Assembly: GCA_963696325.1 (NCBI GenBank)
Contig: CAVOJV010000059.1
Span: forward strand, 1-11,017
Reading direction: 5' to 3'
From: CAVOJV01 sp963696325
GTDB taxonomy: Bacteria; Pseudomonadota; Gammaproteobacteria; Competibacterales; Competibacteraceae
Length of the DNA stretch: 11,017 nucleotides
In this document: in pieces, positions 1 to 7,888 of the stretch
How positions within the stretch are numbered: the first letter of the stretch is position 1
Layout of the letters: every line of letters begins with the position of its first letter
Notes under the pieces: model-generated
The model's input: only the letters and a program-made list of their open reading frames with translations
Database searches by the model: none
What the model was told of the DNA's origin: nothing
Program-made: the position numbers and the translations under genes

Positions 1-38
1 GGCGTCCCGCCGCTGGCTTCAACACTGGCCCATATTTT

Positions 39-2718
39 TTATTTGTACTCCCTGAAATCAGCAACCAACTGCCTGAATGAGGCTGGCTTATATTGCTCGA
101 AACTTTCTTGGTCTACGTAAACGAAGTCATATTCTGCGTCTGCCTGCACTCGGTTAATGTCCTCGCACCATTGCCGCAGCCGTTGCATCTTGAACGGCAC
201 GTCCAAATCTTCCTGGCCTTTGGTCTCGACAATGACAGTTCGCTTGTCGGGTAGCTTGACGAGAAAATCTGGGTAGTAATTAGCAATATCGCCGTCCGCG
301 TTCACGTAGTCCAGTTTGAAATGTACTGCCAGATAATTCTTAGCGTAGGAAACCACGTCGTTACAGTCTTCCAGAAAGCGGGCAAATAGTAGTTCAAAGC
401 GGCTGTCTCCGATGATGCGGTTAAAGACGCTCTTCTTCGGAATGAGGTAGCCCTGATCCTTGGTCACAAAAGGTCGCGTCTGTCGCAGCTTTATTGTGTC
501 GCGAATCTCGGCATCACCTTTGTCTTGGATGGTAAGAAAATTGATCGCTTTCTTGAAAGTTTCGATCAAGGTTTTCGTAGCGGTTAGTTCTGACAGGTTG
601 CGCAAAGTGTTGGGGCTTTCCAGGTCTACCGGTTGATCAAATAATTCATTCTGTACGAAGGCTTTAACCTTGGCATACAGTACATCATAGCCACTAATTA
701 GCCGTAAATCCTTCATGATGGTCTGTGTAAAGTAGCCGATTACGCTGCGGTAATCCGCAATGCCTGCCGTGTCGAGGATGGTGGTATGGGTGACTTCGCC
801 TGTGGTGATATCTTTGAAGACAATTTCCCGCTGTTCTTCTTCACTAAATCGTAAGTATAGAATGCGCTGATGTGCTAAAGCATTTACGTTCAAATCGCCC
901 AGATTCTTGTATTCTCGGTAGACGCGGGGCGTTAATACGGGGATTTCAATATCCAGCGCATCGATGTCTTTTTTCTCGTTTTCCTTGTCAATTTCGACAA
1001 CCAGAGGCGTTTTAGCTTGCGTGCCTACGCCCATCGGCTTGTGTTCCAAGACCACGCCTTCGGCCTGGATAGATTCCACGAAATCCATAAAGGCATCCGT
1101 GCCGACCACACTGACGTATTCCTCCACACCGCCCGGATACATCTTACGCAAGCCTCGCCCCAGGGTTTGTTCGGGGAGGATGTTGCTTTTTGCGGCATAG
1201 GCGCGCAACCCTACGATGGTGGTGACATTGCGCACATCCCACCCCTCTTTTAACATCAGGTACTGAAACAATGACTTTGTAGGGACTGGCCGGGCTGTCA
1301 ATCTCGTTGGCTTGCTTACGCAGCATCTCCAATTCCTCTTTAGCCTTGCCTGAAGTTGATTCGGAAATTTCGCCGTTGTTCTTGGTGTGAATGACCAGGA
1401 CCGCCCCTTGCAAATCGGGATAGTGGCCTTCCAGATAGGCGGCCATGTCGTCACAATTGCGGGTGTCATCGGTCATGACAAACAGAATGGCCTTCTTACC
1501 CACCTTTTCGTGTTCGGCATACGCTTTGCGCCACTCGATCACGCCCAAGTGAATGTAGTCGGCGTATTTTTCGGTGTACTTGGCGCTCTTCCGTTCCATC
1601 AACTTAGCTCGGCTAGCGGCATCGGGTAACACCGGGTGTTTGACCACGTTCTGCCAAATGGCTTCGACTAAGGGATAATCGGCGATTGTCTGCACGAAAA
1701 TCTCACCGTTGTTATGCTTGGGCGTGGCGGTCACGTCCACTTGCAGGGAGAGATTGCTCCCTTTTTGCTTTAGCCGGTTGTGAATGTCTTCGATGGACTT
1801 GAACCACGCCAGGCGGCTATCGTGGATGTGGTGGGCTTCGTCATTGAGCACCGCCAGTTCGTCAATGTCGCGGACGATCATACCCAAATCCACTTTGGAA
1901 TCGGTCGTTGCGCCCGTGGGGCGTTTGCCCAGGAAGTAATCCATCAAATTGTCATCGTCGGGGGAGGGTAGCGTTTCGTTGCTCGCATAGACCCGATGAA
2001 TGTTGGTCAGGAAGATGTTGCCGATAGAACGGGTGATGTGTACGTCATCCTGAAGGTGCAGGGTAAGCTGGAAGTCATCCCGCCAGTTTTGCCCATCCAC
2101 GCCGTTGTCCGGTAATACCGGGTCCTCAAAGAAGATGCGCAAACCCTGAAAGTCCTTATGGATACGATCCAGCACGATGATATTGGGCGCGATCACCAGA
2201 AAGTTACGGGACAGTTCGGATTCCGGTTCATAGAGCTTGTGAAAATAGCTCCAGGTCAGAACCAGGCTCATCACCTTGGTCTTGCCGGCGCCGGTCGCCA
2301 TCTTGACCACAAACCGTCGCCAGGTCTCATCAAATTTGCCGCTCGATACCGCACCTGAGCTATCGAATCGCATCAGGTCGTATTTGTCCTTCACCCCTAC
2401 TACGTCATACAGGTAGATGATGGTTTCCACGGCTTCCCGTTGAGCAAAGTAATACCGAAACTCCGCCATTGTGCCATCCGATTTGGCTAGCAATTGAGGC
2501 GTTCTGAACCACCAGTTCAGGAGACTACGGCTGGTTTCCGTGGCTTTGGCATAGCCGCTATCCCGCCAGACCCTCACTTGTTTGCGTAGCTCCGGCACGA
2601 GGGGTGGCAGTAGCTTTTCAAAGCTCGATGGCCTGAGCGCCTCATCTGCCGGAAACCAGCGGATGGACGGCTCAAGAATCGCGTGGGGGGAACTGGGAAA
2701 ATCCTTGTGCAGCGCCAT
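39..2718 (-). pseudogene. res: Type III-like restriction subunit Res (helicase-nuclease), one frameshift
   Basis: This is the ATP-dependent translocase and endonuclease subunit of a type III-like restriction-modification system. It would cut unmodified DNA in complex with Mod. Visible helicase motifs are Walker A ATGAGKT (residues 141-147), DEAH (293-296), TATP (330-333) and QTLGRGLRK (about 517-525 after correction). Near the C-terminus a PD-(D/E)xK nuclease site is formed by D817 in YYPDFLV and by E831 and K833 in VETKG. The reading frame breaks at 1259-1260. An extra C on the coding strand after codon 486 (…YKVIVSV) displaces the frame that continues LMLKEGWDVRNV. Dropping that base gives exactly 892 aa, slightly short of EcoP15I Res (about 970). 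The start ATG overlaps the mod stop (TAATG), which suggests translational coupling. As written, the protein would lose helicase motifs V-VI and the nuclease. The family call is firm; whether the frameshift is real is not known. Confidence 0.9.
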
Positions 2719-4192
2719 TATCTCTTTCCTCCCACGGTGACCTCGACAATGGTCATAGTGTCATTACCGAAGATGTCCACCACTTTGACCGCAAGCTTGC
2801 GCCGTCCCGGTAAGACCTCCTTAAATACGCTCATAAGATCCAGCTTGCGATCTTTCTTGGTACGGAAGGATTGCCACTCGTTTTCAAAGATGTAATCTCC
2901 TGTCCAAACCTCTTCCCATTCACCGCTTTCGGTGTTTTGCACCCGGATAATCTCGCGCTTGCTCTCAAAGTCAAAATCTACCGCCCAGTAATCAATCCAG
3001 TCGGTCCAGTGTTGGGTAAGTCGTTCGCGGTTTACAATGCCGTTCTTATCCTTGTTGACTTTCACAATCTGGCCTTTCTCGACCACGATTTTGCTTTGTT
3101 TGTCCTTCAGAGTGGCTTCGGCATTGGCTATAGAGTCCTGCGAATAGAACACTGAAAAATCTGTCAGTTCGATGGCTACAGTATTGCCTTTCACGTGGGG
3201 TTTTACTTCGATGAAGAGACACGTCATGGAAGACCACTTGATTTTTCTCGACCGCCCGCTTGTCGAACACGTCGGCGGGAATGTATTTCGGAGAAATATC
3301 AATTCCCTTGGCCTTGGCCTCGTCCAGTACGTTGGGAAATAGCCCCATCTCGAACTCGAAGCCGAGAATGTCCACGCGGGAGATGTGCTTCTGGCGGCAC
3401 TCCAGAATCACTTCCTCCACAAAGAGCCGCGTGACCGGCAGGTTGACCGGCCCCACGGCTACCAGCCGTCCGGCCTTCTTGCCGTGGAAGGTCTTAAAGC
3501 CGTCGGTTTTTTCGGCACGGTAGGCGCGCAAAATAAGGTCGAGGAAGGCGGCTTCCTTTTGCTCTAATTGTTTCTGCTTTTCCACTTCGCGTAGATTTGG
3601 ATTCACGCCGATGAAATGCTGGCGCTCATATTTGCCGAGGTTGAGGATTTCAAAAGCGCGGTAGTCTTTGCCTTTAGCTTTCAATTGCCGCTGCACACCG
3701 ATCATGCGCTTGCGGGTGGTGTGGATGGCAAATTTGCCAAGATCGCTCGTGATCCACTTCCGGCCAAGTTTTTCGGCGACAGCGACGGTAGTGCCGGAGC
3801 CGCAGAAAAAATCGGCGACGAGTTCACCTTCGTTAGATGATGATTGAATTATTCTCTCAATAAGTCTTTCTGGTTTTTGAGTAGGGTAACCAATTTTCTC
3901 TTTTTGGTCTGCTGGCATGAGGTATGGCAGTTTCCAGACATCGTCAATTGTTCGTTCCGTGTCATCGTAGTAAACGAGATTTCCATCTTCATCCCTTGCC
4001 TGTTTTAGACTCTGTGTAGCTGAATCCCATACCCTTTTTTGTTGTTTCTTGGGTTTCTCTCTTAGCTCTTTTATAGAAGTAAACTTAAATTTATCTCCCT
4101 TCCGATAAGAAAGGATAACGTCATGGTTCGATGCAAACCGACCAATGTTTCCTTGCATCTTGTTGTAGTAGTGCCAAACAATTTCATTAATG
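2718..4192 (-). pseudogene. mod: Type III-like DNA methyltransferase Mod, C-terminal part, one frameshift
   Basis: This is the 3' part of the same mod gene, beyond the IS. It holds a short putative target-recognition stretch, then YPTQKPERLIERII, then the SAM-binding motif FCGSG (about residues 344-348 of restored Mod). A long C-terminal region of roughly 330 residues follows; I do not recognise a named domain in it. The frame breaks once more near 3215-3220, where QVVFHDV continues as FIEVKPHVKGN only after one base of the TCTCTTC stretch is removed. With the IS, one duplication copy and that base removed, the gene is 2,118 nt, giving exactly 705 aa and stop. Its TAA stop (2718-2720) overlaps the res ATG. 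From 3840 to 4140 GC falls to about 39%, against 52% in the preceding 300 bases, both counted by hand. Alternatively the frameshift could be a sequencing error; the IS split cannot. Confidence 0.88.
4185..4192. repeat. Target-site duplication, left copy (CATTAATG)
   Basis: This 8-bp copy immediately precedes the left IS end and is identical to the copy at 5656-5663. The octamer is its own reverse complement. Confidence 0.95.
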
Positions 4193-4207
4193 GTAACTAC
4201 CTACCCC
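4193..4207 (+). repeat. Left terminal inverted repeat of the IS66 element
   Basis: The sequence is GTAACTACCTACCCC. It matches the reverse complement of the right end at 13 of 15 positions, differing at positions 9 and 15. Confidence 0.9.
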
Positions 4208-4232
4208 CTACAGAATCTGCTATTCTAACTTC

Positions 4233-5651
4233 ATGCCTGAGTTGATCCGCCCCACCCAAGCCGAACTGGACAGCATGAGCCATGCCGAGAAGGATGCGCT
4301 CATTCTGTTGTTGTTCGACGTGCTGGCGAGGTATGAACAACGGCTGAGCGAAGTGGAAGGCAAGGTAGAGAAAACGAGCCAGAATTCGAGCAAACCACCG
4401 TCCTCGGACGGATTAAAGAAGGGGCCGGCGAAGCCGCGCCAACGGGGAGAGAAGCCGCTGGGTGGTCAACCCGGCCACCTCAGCGCCACCCGGGAAATGG
4501 TCGATACCCCCGATGAAATCCGGGAACTGCGTCCTCACGGCTCCTGCCCGTGTGGCGCCAGTTTGGATGGCCTGCCGGCACGACTGGGCGAGCGTCGGCA
4601 GCAAATCGAGATCCCGGAACCCAAGACGGTGGTGACCGAGTTTCGGCAACTGTGGATCGAGTGTCCCTGTTGTGGGCGTGAACACGGCGGTGAGTTTCCT
4701 GCCGGGATCACGCCCAACGTGAGTTTCGGTCCGCGCCTGAAAGCTTATGCGGTGGGGTTGGTGCAAGGCCATTTCGTCGCCCTGGAGAGAACGTGCGAGA
4801 TCATCGCCGACCAATATGGAGTGCAACCGTCCAATGGCGCGGTACAGAACTGGATCATTAAGGCGGGGCAGTTACTAGCGGACGACTATACCGCCAACCA
4901 GCAGTCGATCCTGGCCGCCGAGGTGGCGCACTTCGACGAAAGCGGGATGCGGATCGGCGGTAAGTTGAACTGGCTGCATGTGGCAGCGACCGAACAGTCG
5001 GTGTACTACACCGTCCATGCCAAGCGCGGCCAGGAGGCGATGGACGCGGCGGGTATCTTGCCGCACTTCCAAGGCAACGCCGTTCACGACCACTGGAAAT
5101 CGTACTGGTTTTACACGCAGTGCTCTCATTCGCTCTGTAATGCCCATCACCTGCGGGAATTGCATTATTGCGAAGAGTTGACCGGGCACTTCTGGCCCCT
5201 CGAACTTCGCCACATCCTGGTGGAAGGCAAAGAGGCGGTCGCCGAAGCCCGCGCGGCCGGCCAAACGGCGGTAGAGCCGGCCCGCGTGAATGAGTTGCTG
5301 GCCCGCTATGACCAGCAGGTGCAGAACGGCTTGGCGGCGTGTCCGGTGCGTCCGTCTGATCCTGAGCGAAAAGGCCGTGTCAAGCAACATGAAGCGACGA
5401 ATCTGTTGCTCCGGCTCCGGGATTACAAAACCCAGGTCTGGCGGTTCCTCACGGATTGGCGTGTCCCGTTCGACAACAATCTGGCGGAAAGGAGGGTGCG
5501 CCCGGCCAAGGTCAAGTTGAAGGTAACCGGCGGCTTCCGCGCCTTCGGGGGCGCCGCGGCTTTCTGCATCCTTCGTTCGGTTTGGGAAACCAACAAACTG
5601 AACGGCATCAATCCTTTTGATACTCTCAGACTGGTATTTGAGGGTAAGTAG
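4233..5651 (+). CDS. IS66-family transposase, intact
   Basis: A 472-aa DDE transposase that mobilises the element. The N-terminus has a helical segment followed by NSSKPPSSDGLKKG (residues 51-64), a signature of IS66 transposases. A cysteine-rich, probably zinc-binding region follows, with CPC at 105-107 and CPCC at 144-147. Likely catalytic residues are D235 (AHFDESGM), D286 (AVHDHWKSYW) and E419 (DNNLAERRVRP), with the family's CNAHHLREL at about 302-310. The frame is unbroken and the length is close to normal for the family. The start ATG lies 40 nt inside the left end with no obvious Shine-Dalgarno sequence, so initiation may be weak. An alternative internal ATG occurs at residue 15. The gene is the only one on the + strand, antisense to mod. 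Confidence 0.96.
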   Translation: MPELIRPTQAELDSMSHAEKDALILLLFDVLARYEQRLSEVEGKVEKTSQNSSKPPSSDGLKKGPAKPRQRGEKPLGGQPGHLSATREMVDTPDEIRELRPHGSCPCGASLDGLPARLGERRQQIEIPEPKTVVTEFRQLWIECPCCGREHGGEFPAGITPNVSFGPRLKAYAVGLVQGHFVALERTCEIIADQYGVQPSNGAVQNWIIKAGQLLADDYTANQQSILAAEVAHFDESGMRIGGKLNWLHVAATEQSVYYTVHAKRGQEAMDAAGILPHFQGNAVHDHWKSYWFYTQCSHSLCNAHHLRELHYCEELTGHFWPLELRHILVEGKEAVAEARAAGQTAVEPARVNELLARYDQQVQNGLAACPVRPSDPERKGRVKQHEATNLLLRLRDYKTQVWRFLTDWRVPFDNNLAERRVRPAKVKLKVTGGFRAFGGAAAFCILRSVWETNKLNGINPFDTLRLVFEGK

Positions 5652-5655
5652 TTAC
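5641..5655 (-). repeat. Right terminal inverted repeat of the IS66 element
   Basis: Read on the minus strand this end is GTAACTACTTACCCT. The transposase stop codon TAG (5649-5651) lies inside this repeat, so the gene runs almost to the tip of the element. Confidence 0.9.
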
Positions 5656-5663
5656 CATTAATG
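5656..5663. repeat. Target-site duplication, right copy (CATTAATG)
   Basis: This copy immediately follows the right IS end. Collapsing the two copies rejoins the mod reading frame (…TTC ATT AAT GAA ATT GTT…). Confidence 0.95.
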
Positions 5664-6307
5664 AAGTGATCTTTTCCAAATATTTCGTCCATTGCAATGC
5701 GTATGTAGGCTGTAACGCGCCAATCGCAATGTAGATAAATTGCTCCATCTTCGGCCAGCAAATCCCTCATTAATACTAGCCGTTCGTAAATCATGGCGAT
5801 GAAAGAATCCGCGCCCTTGCCCCAAGTGTCTCGGTAAGCGATCTCTTCCAGGATGTTAGGCTTCTTGGTGAAGGTATTATCGCCGATTTCAATGTCCATT
5901 GAAAAATCCGCACCCACGTCAAAAGGCGGGTCGATGTAGATCAGCTTGATACCACCCTGCTTTTCAATCTCTTCGCGCAGCGGGCCGTTCTTCAGGCTTG
6001 AAAGGATCAGCTTGTTGTCACCCCAGATCAGCTTGTTCGTCCAGCCCTTAAGCTGGCGGCCGCGGGCGTCTAAGTCGAACAGACTCAATTGCATGCGGGT
6101 ATCTTTCTCGGCACGCGGTTCGTCAACCTGCTCGATGACCTGGAAGGGTAGCACGATGTTGCAGACCTCGCTGGTCTTACCGTTCCAGACCAACTCCACC
6201 TCGCGTTTGTCTTCAAAGATCAGGAAGCGGTACTTGTCAGGCAACGGCCTGTCGGCTTCGATATAGCGGATGATTTCCTGTTGTTCCTGTTCGGTCAGTC
6301 GTGGCAT
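5656..6307 (-). pseudogene. mod: Type III-like DNA methyltransferase Mod, N-terminal part, cut by IS66
   Basis: This is the 5' part of an adenine-type DNA methyltransferase gene, from ATG at 6307 to the IS junction in codon 218. The catalytic motif IV DPPF lies at residues 126-129 (KLIYIDPPFD). It is preceded by WGDNKLIL, which is typical of beta-class Mod proteins, where DPPY/F comes before the FxGxG SAM-binding motif. The reading frame runs through DHFIN and then enters the insertion sequence. Deleting the IS and one copy of the target duplication yields FIN-EIVWHYYNKMQGNIGRF, a normal Mod continuation. The start is supported by a purine-rich site (GAAGGG) 7 nt upstream. In the present sequence translation would run into the antisense strand of the IS and make a non-functional product lacking the SAM-binding motif. 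It probably worked with the res gene downstream. Confidence 0.9.
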
Positions 6308-6481
6308 GGAGATACCCTTCTTTTCTTCAGTGTTCTATCTGGTGTCAAATTGAGGGGCGCGTGAGCACCCTGCGGCGCTTTGTTGAAGCGATGGGTGGGG
6401 AACCGCGCCTTGTGGCCCACTTCCCGCAAGGCGATGTCGTCATCAACCAGTTCAAAATACCATCTTGCTTTATCTCTCCCG
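6308..6481. other. Gap between mod and the sensor kinase gene; no gene assigned
   Basis: This 174-bp stretch separates the kinase stop from the mod start. One minus-strand frame is open right across it and back into the kinase gene (6591-6295), and reads WYFELVDDDIALREVGHKAR and onward. It lacks a convincing start, and much of it overlaps the kinase in another frame. I recognise no family and see no strong terminator hairpin. It could be a remnant of a gene lost when the restriction-modification operon arrived, or simply an open frame by chance. Confidence 0.4.
6315..6320 (-). promoter_or_regulatory. Ribosome binding site of mod
   Basis: The coding strand reads GAAGGG followed by 7 nt and the mod ATG. 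This supports ATG 6307 as the start. No convincing promoter was seen immediately upstream, so read-through from the sensor kinase gene on the same strand is possible. Confidence 0.55.
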
Positions 6482-7888
6482 CTACACCGGCAGCCGTATT
6501 CGTACCAGCGCCCCTCCCAGCGGACCACTGTCAATTTCCAGGGAACCCCGATAAACCTCCTCGACCAGATCCCTGACCACCGCCAGACCAATCCCCTGGC
6601 CCGCCACAGTCGGATCGATCCGTCCGCCCCGACTGAGAATCAGCTGTCGCTGCCCGGCGGGGATGCCGGGGCCGTCGTCTTCCACTTCCAGCAGCATCGC
6701 CCGGCCGGCGGGTCCGTCCACAGCCTTACCGCACAGGGCGACCCGGCCACAGGACCATTTACAGGCGTTATCACCCAGGTTTCCCAGGATCTCCATAAAA
6801 TCCCCCTCGTCGCCATGGACGATCAGGGCTGGGTCTACCTGCACCTCGAACCGCAGGGATTTGTCGGCATACACCTTGGCCAGCGAAGCCATCACCCGGC
6901 GGGCGACAGGCTCCAGCGGCAGCGGTCCCGCCAGGGCCAGCGGGCCGGCCGCCGCTCCTCGCTGTAATTGATAGGCGACGATCTGATTCATCCCCTGCAA
7001 CTGCTGGCGCAGGATATCCTTCAGTTCGGTGATAGCCGCCGGCTGCTCCAGGGCGCCGCGCAGCACGGCCAGCGGCGTTTTCAGGCTATGCGCCAGATTG
7101 CCCAAAGCCTGACGGTAGCGCTCCAATTGATGCTGGCTATGATGTAACAGCGCATTCAGATTATCGGTCAGCGGCAGCAGTTCTTTAGGATAAGGACCGC
7201 TGAGTTCAGTTTGCTCGCCGGTTTCGATGGCCTTGAGCTGCCGCGCCACCTGCCGCAGAGGCTTCAGACTCCAGCGCAGGATCAGCCCCTGCACCAGCAG
7301 CAACAGCACGGCTGGAATCAGCAGCCAGCCCCACAGATGCTGCCGAAAACCGCTGAGCTCCGCCTGAAAAGGTTGTTGCGATTGCGCGACATAAAACGTA
7401 TAGCGACGGTATTGATCCGGACTGACTTCCCAGTTAACGGTAAAGCCCAGCATGAAGACCGGCGTAGCGCCGGCAGGGTCGCTGACCACGAATCGGGATC
7501 GTCCGGGCGCCGGCGGCGCCGGCCAGGGCGGCAGTTTTTTCCCCAACAAGGAAGTGGAGCGCCAGAGCACCTTACCGCCGCGTTCCACCACCCGGGCATA
7601 AAGCCCCGAACCGGGGGTCGAGAGCCGGGCCTCGGGGAGTCCCTCCGGCAGCGTCAGGTGGCCCTCCGAATCCAGATCGGCGGCCCCCAACAGCATATAA
7701 ACCTGGGCCTGCAAGCGTTCCTTGACCGCCGCCAGGGTACTGTTACGAAAGGCCCGCTCCAGCGACCAGCCGGTAAGCCCCAGAAAAGCCAACAGCACCA
7801 GGCTGGCGGCGAGCAGCAGCCGCGACTGAAGGGAAGCTGCCCGATCAGGCGGGCGAGCGCGGGAGACGAAAGCAGTAACCGCGGCCAC
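6482..7888 (-). CDS. phoQ: PhoQ-like sensor histidine kinase
   Basis: An inner-membrane sensor kinase that should phosphorylate the PhoP-like regulator encoded just upstream. Starting at GTG 7888 it has 468 aa. A first membrane segment (about 22-40, LLLAASLVLLAFLGLTGW) and a second (about 185-203, GWLLIPAVLLLLVQGLIL) enclose a sensor domain of roughly 140 residues. A HAMP-like linker follows, then H-box AHSLKTPLAV with H267, the N-box DNACKWS, DDGPGIP and GQGIGLAVV. HSLKTPLAV and DNACK closely resemble PhoQ. I see no acidic cluster like the one used by enterobacterial PhoQ to sense divalent cations, so the signal is uncertain. The frame is open upstream to ATG 7993, but that would overlap the regulator gene by about 150 nt. 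GTG 7888 overlaps it by 44 nt. The start is uncertain and no strong ribosome site was seen. Confidence 0.88.
   Translation of the reverse strand: MAAVTAFVSRARPPDRAASLQSRLLLAASLVLLAFLGLTGWSLERAFRNSTLAAVKERLQAQVYMLLGAADLDSEGHLTLPEGLPEARLSTPGSGLYARVVERGGKVLWRSTSLLGKKLPPWPAPPAPGRSRFVVSDPAGATPVFMLGFTVNWEVSPDQYRRYTFYVAQSQQPFQAELSGFRQHLWGWLLIPAVLLLLVQGLILRWSLKPLRQVARQLKAIETGEQTELSGPYPKELLPLTDNLNALLHHSQHQLERYRQALGNLAHSLKTPLAVLRGALEQPAAITELKDILRQQLQGMNQIVAYQLQRGAAAGPLALAGPLPLEPVARRVMASLAKVYADKSLRFEVQVDPALIVHGDEGDFMEILGNLGDNACKWSCGRVALCGKAVDGPAGRAMLLEVEDDGPGIPAGQRQLILSRGGRIDPTVAGQGIGLAVVRDLVEEVYRGSLEIDSGPLGGALVRIRLPV

Larger units (their letters stand above)
4193..5655 (+). mobile_element. Complete IS66-family insertion sequence (single-transposase type)
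   Basis: The element is 1,463 bp long, bounded by imperfect inverted repeats that start with GTAA, as is usual for IS66. It carries one intact transposase and no accessory orfA/orfB (TnpA/TnpB) genes. That matches the compact, ISBst12-like subgroup rather than the classic three-gene IS66. It sits in mod, in the opposite orientation, and is flanked by an exact 8-bp target duplication, the size expected for the family. Clean ends, an intact transposase and a perfect duplication all point to a recent insertion that may still be mobile. Confidence 0.95.

Noticed and set aside
1251..1270. Programmed ribosomal frameshifting as an explanation of the res break
   Set aside because: GTACCTG has no slippery heptamer, and no downstream pseudoknot or internal Shine-Dalgarno was evident; an indel is simpler.
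3046..3219. Tail of the mod frame after the frameshift (residues SLHRSKTPRER and onward)
   Set aside because: The other frame carries sequence that continues Mod properly (FIEVKPHVKGN and onward), so this tail is out-of-frame noise.
4875..5390. Long minus-strand open frame inside the IS66 transposase gene
   Set aside because: It is antisense to a clearly recognised transposase with intact catalytic motifs and has no recognisable family; GC-rich codons keep the reverse frame open.
6380..6967. 195-aa + strand open frame opposite the kinase C-terminus
   Set aside because: Antisense to the ATP-binding domain motifs; composition is typical of a reverse-frame shadow.
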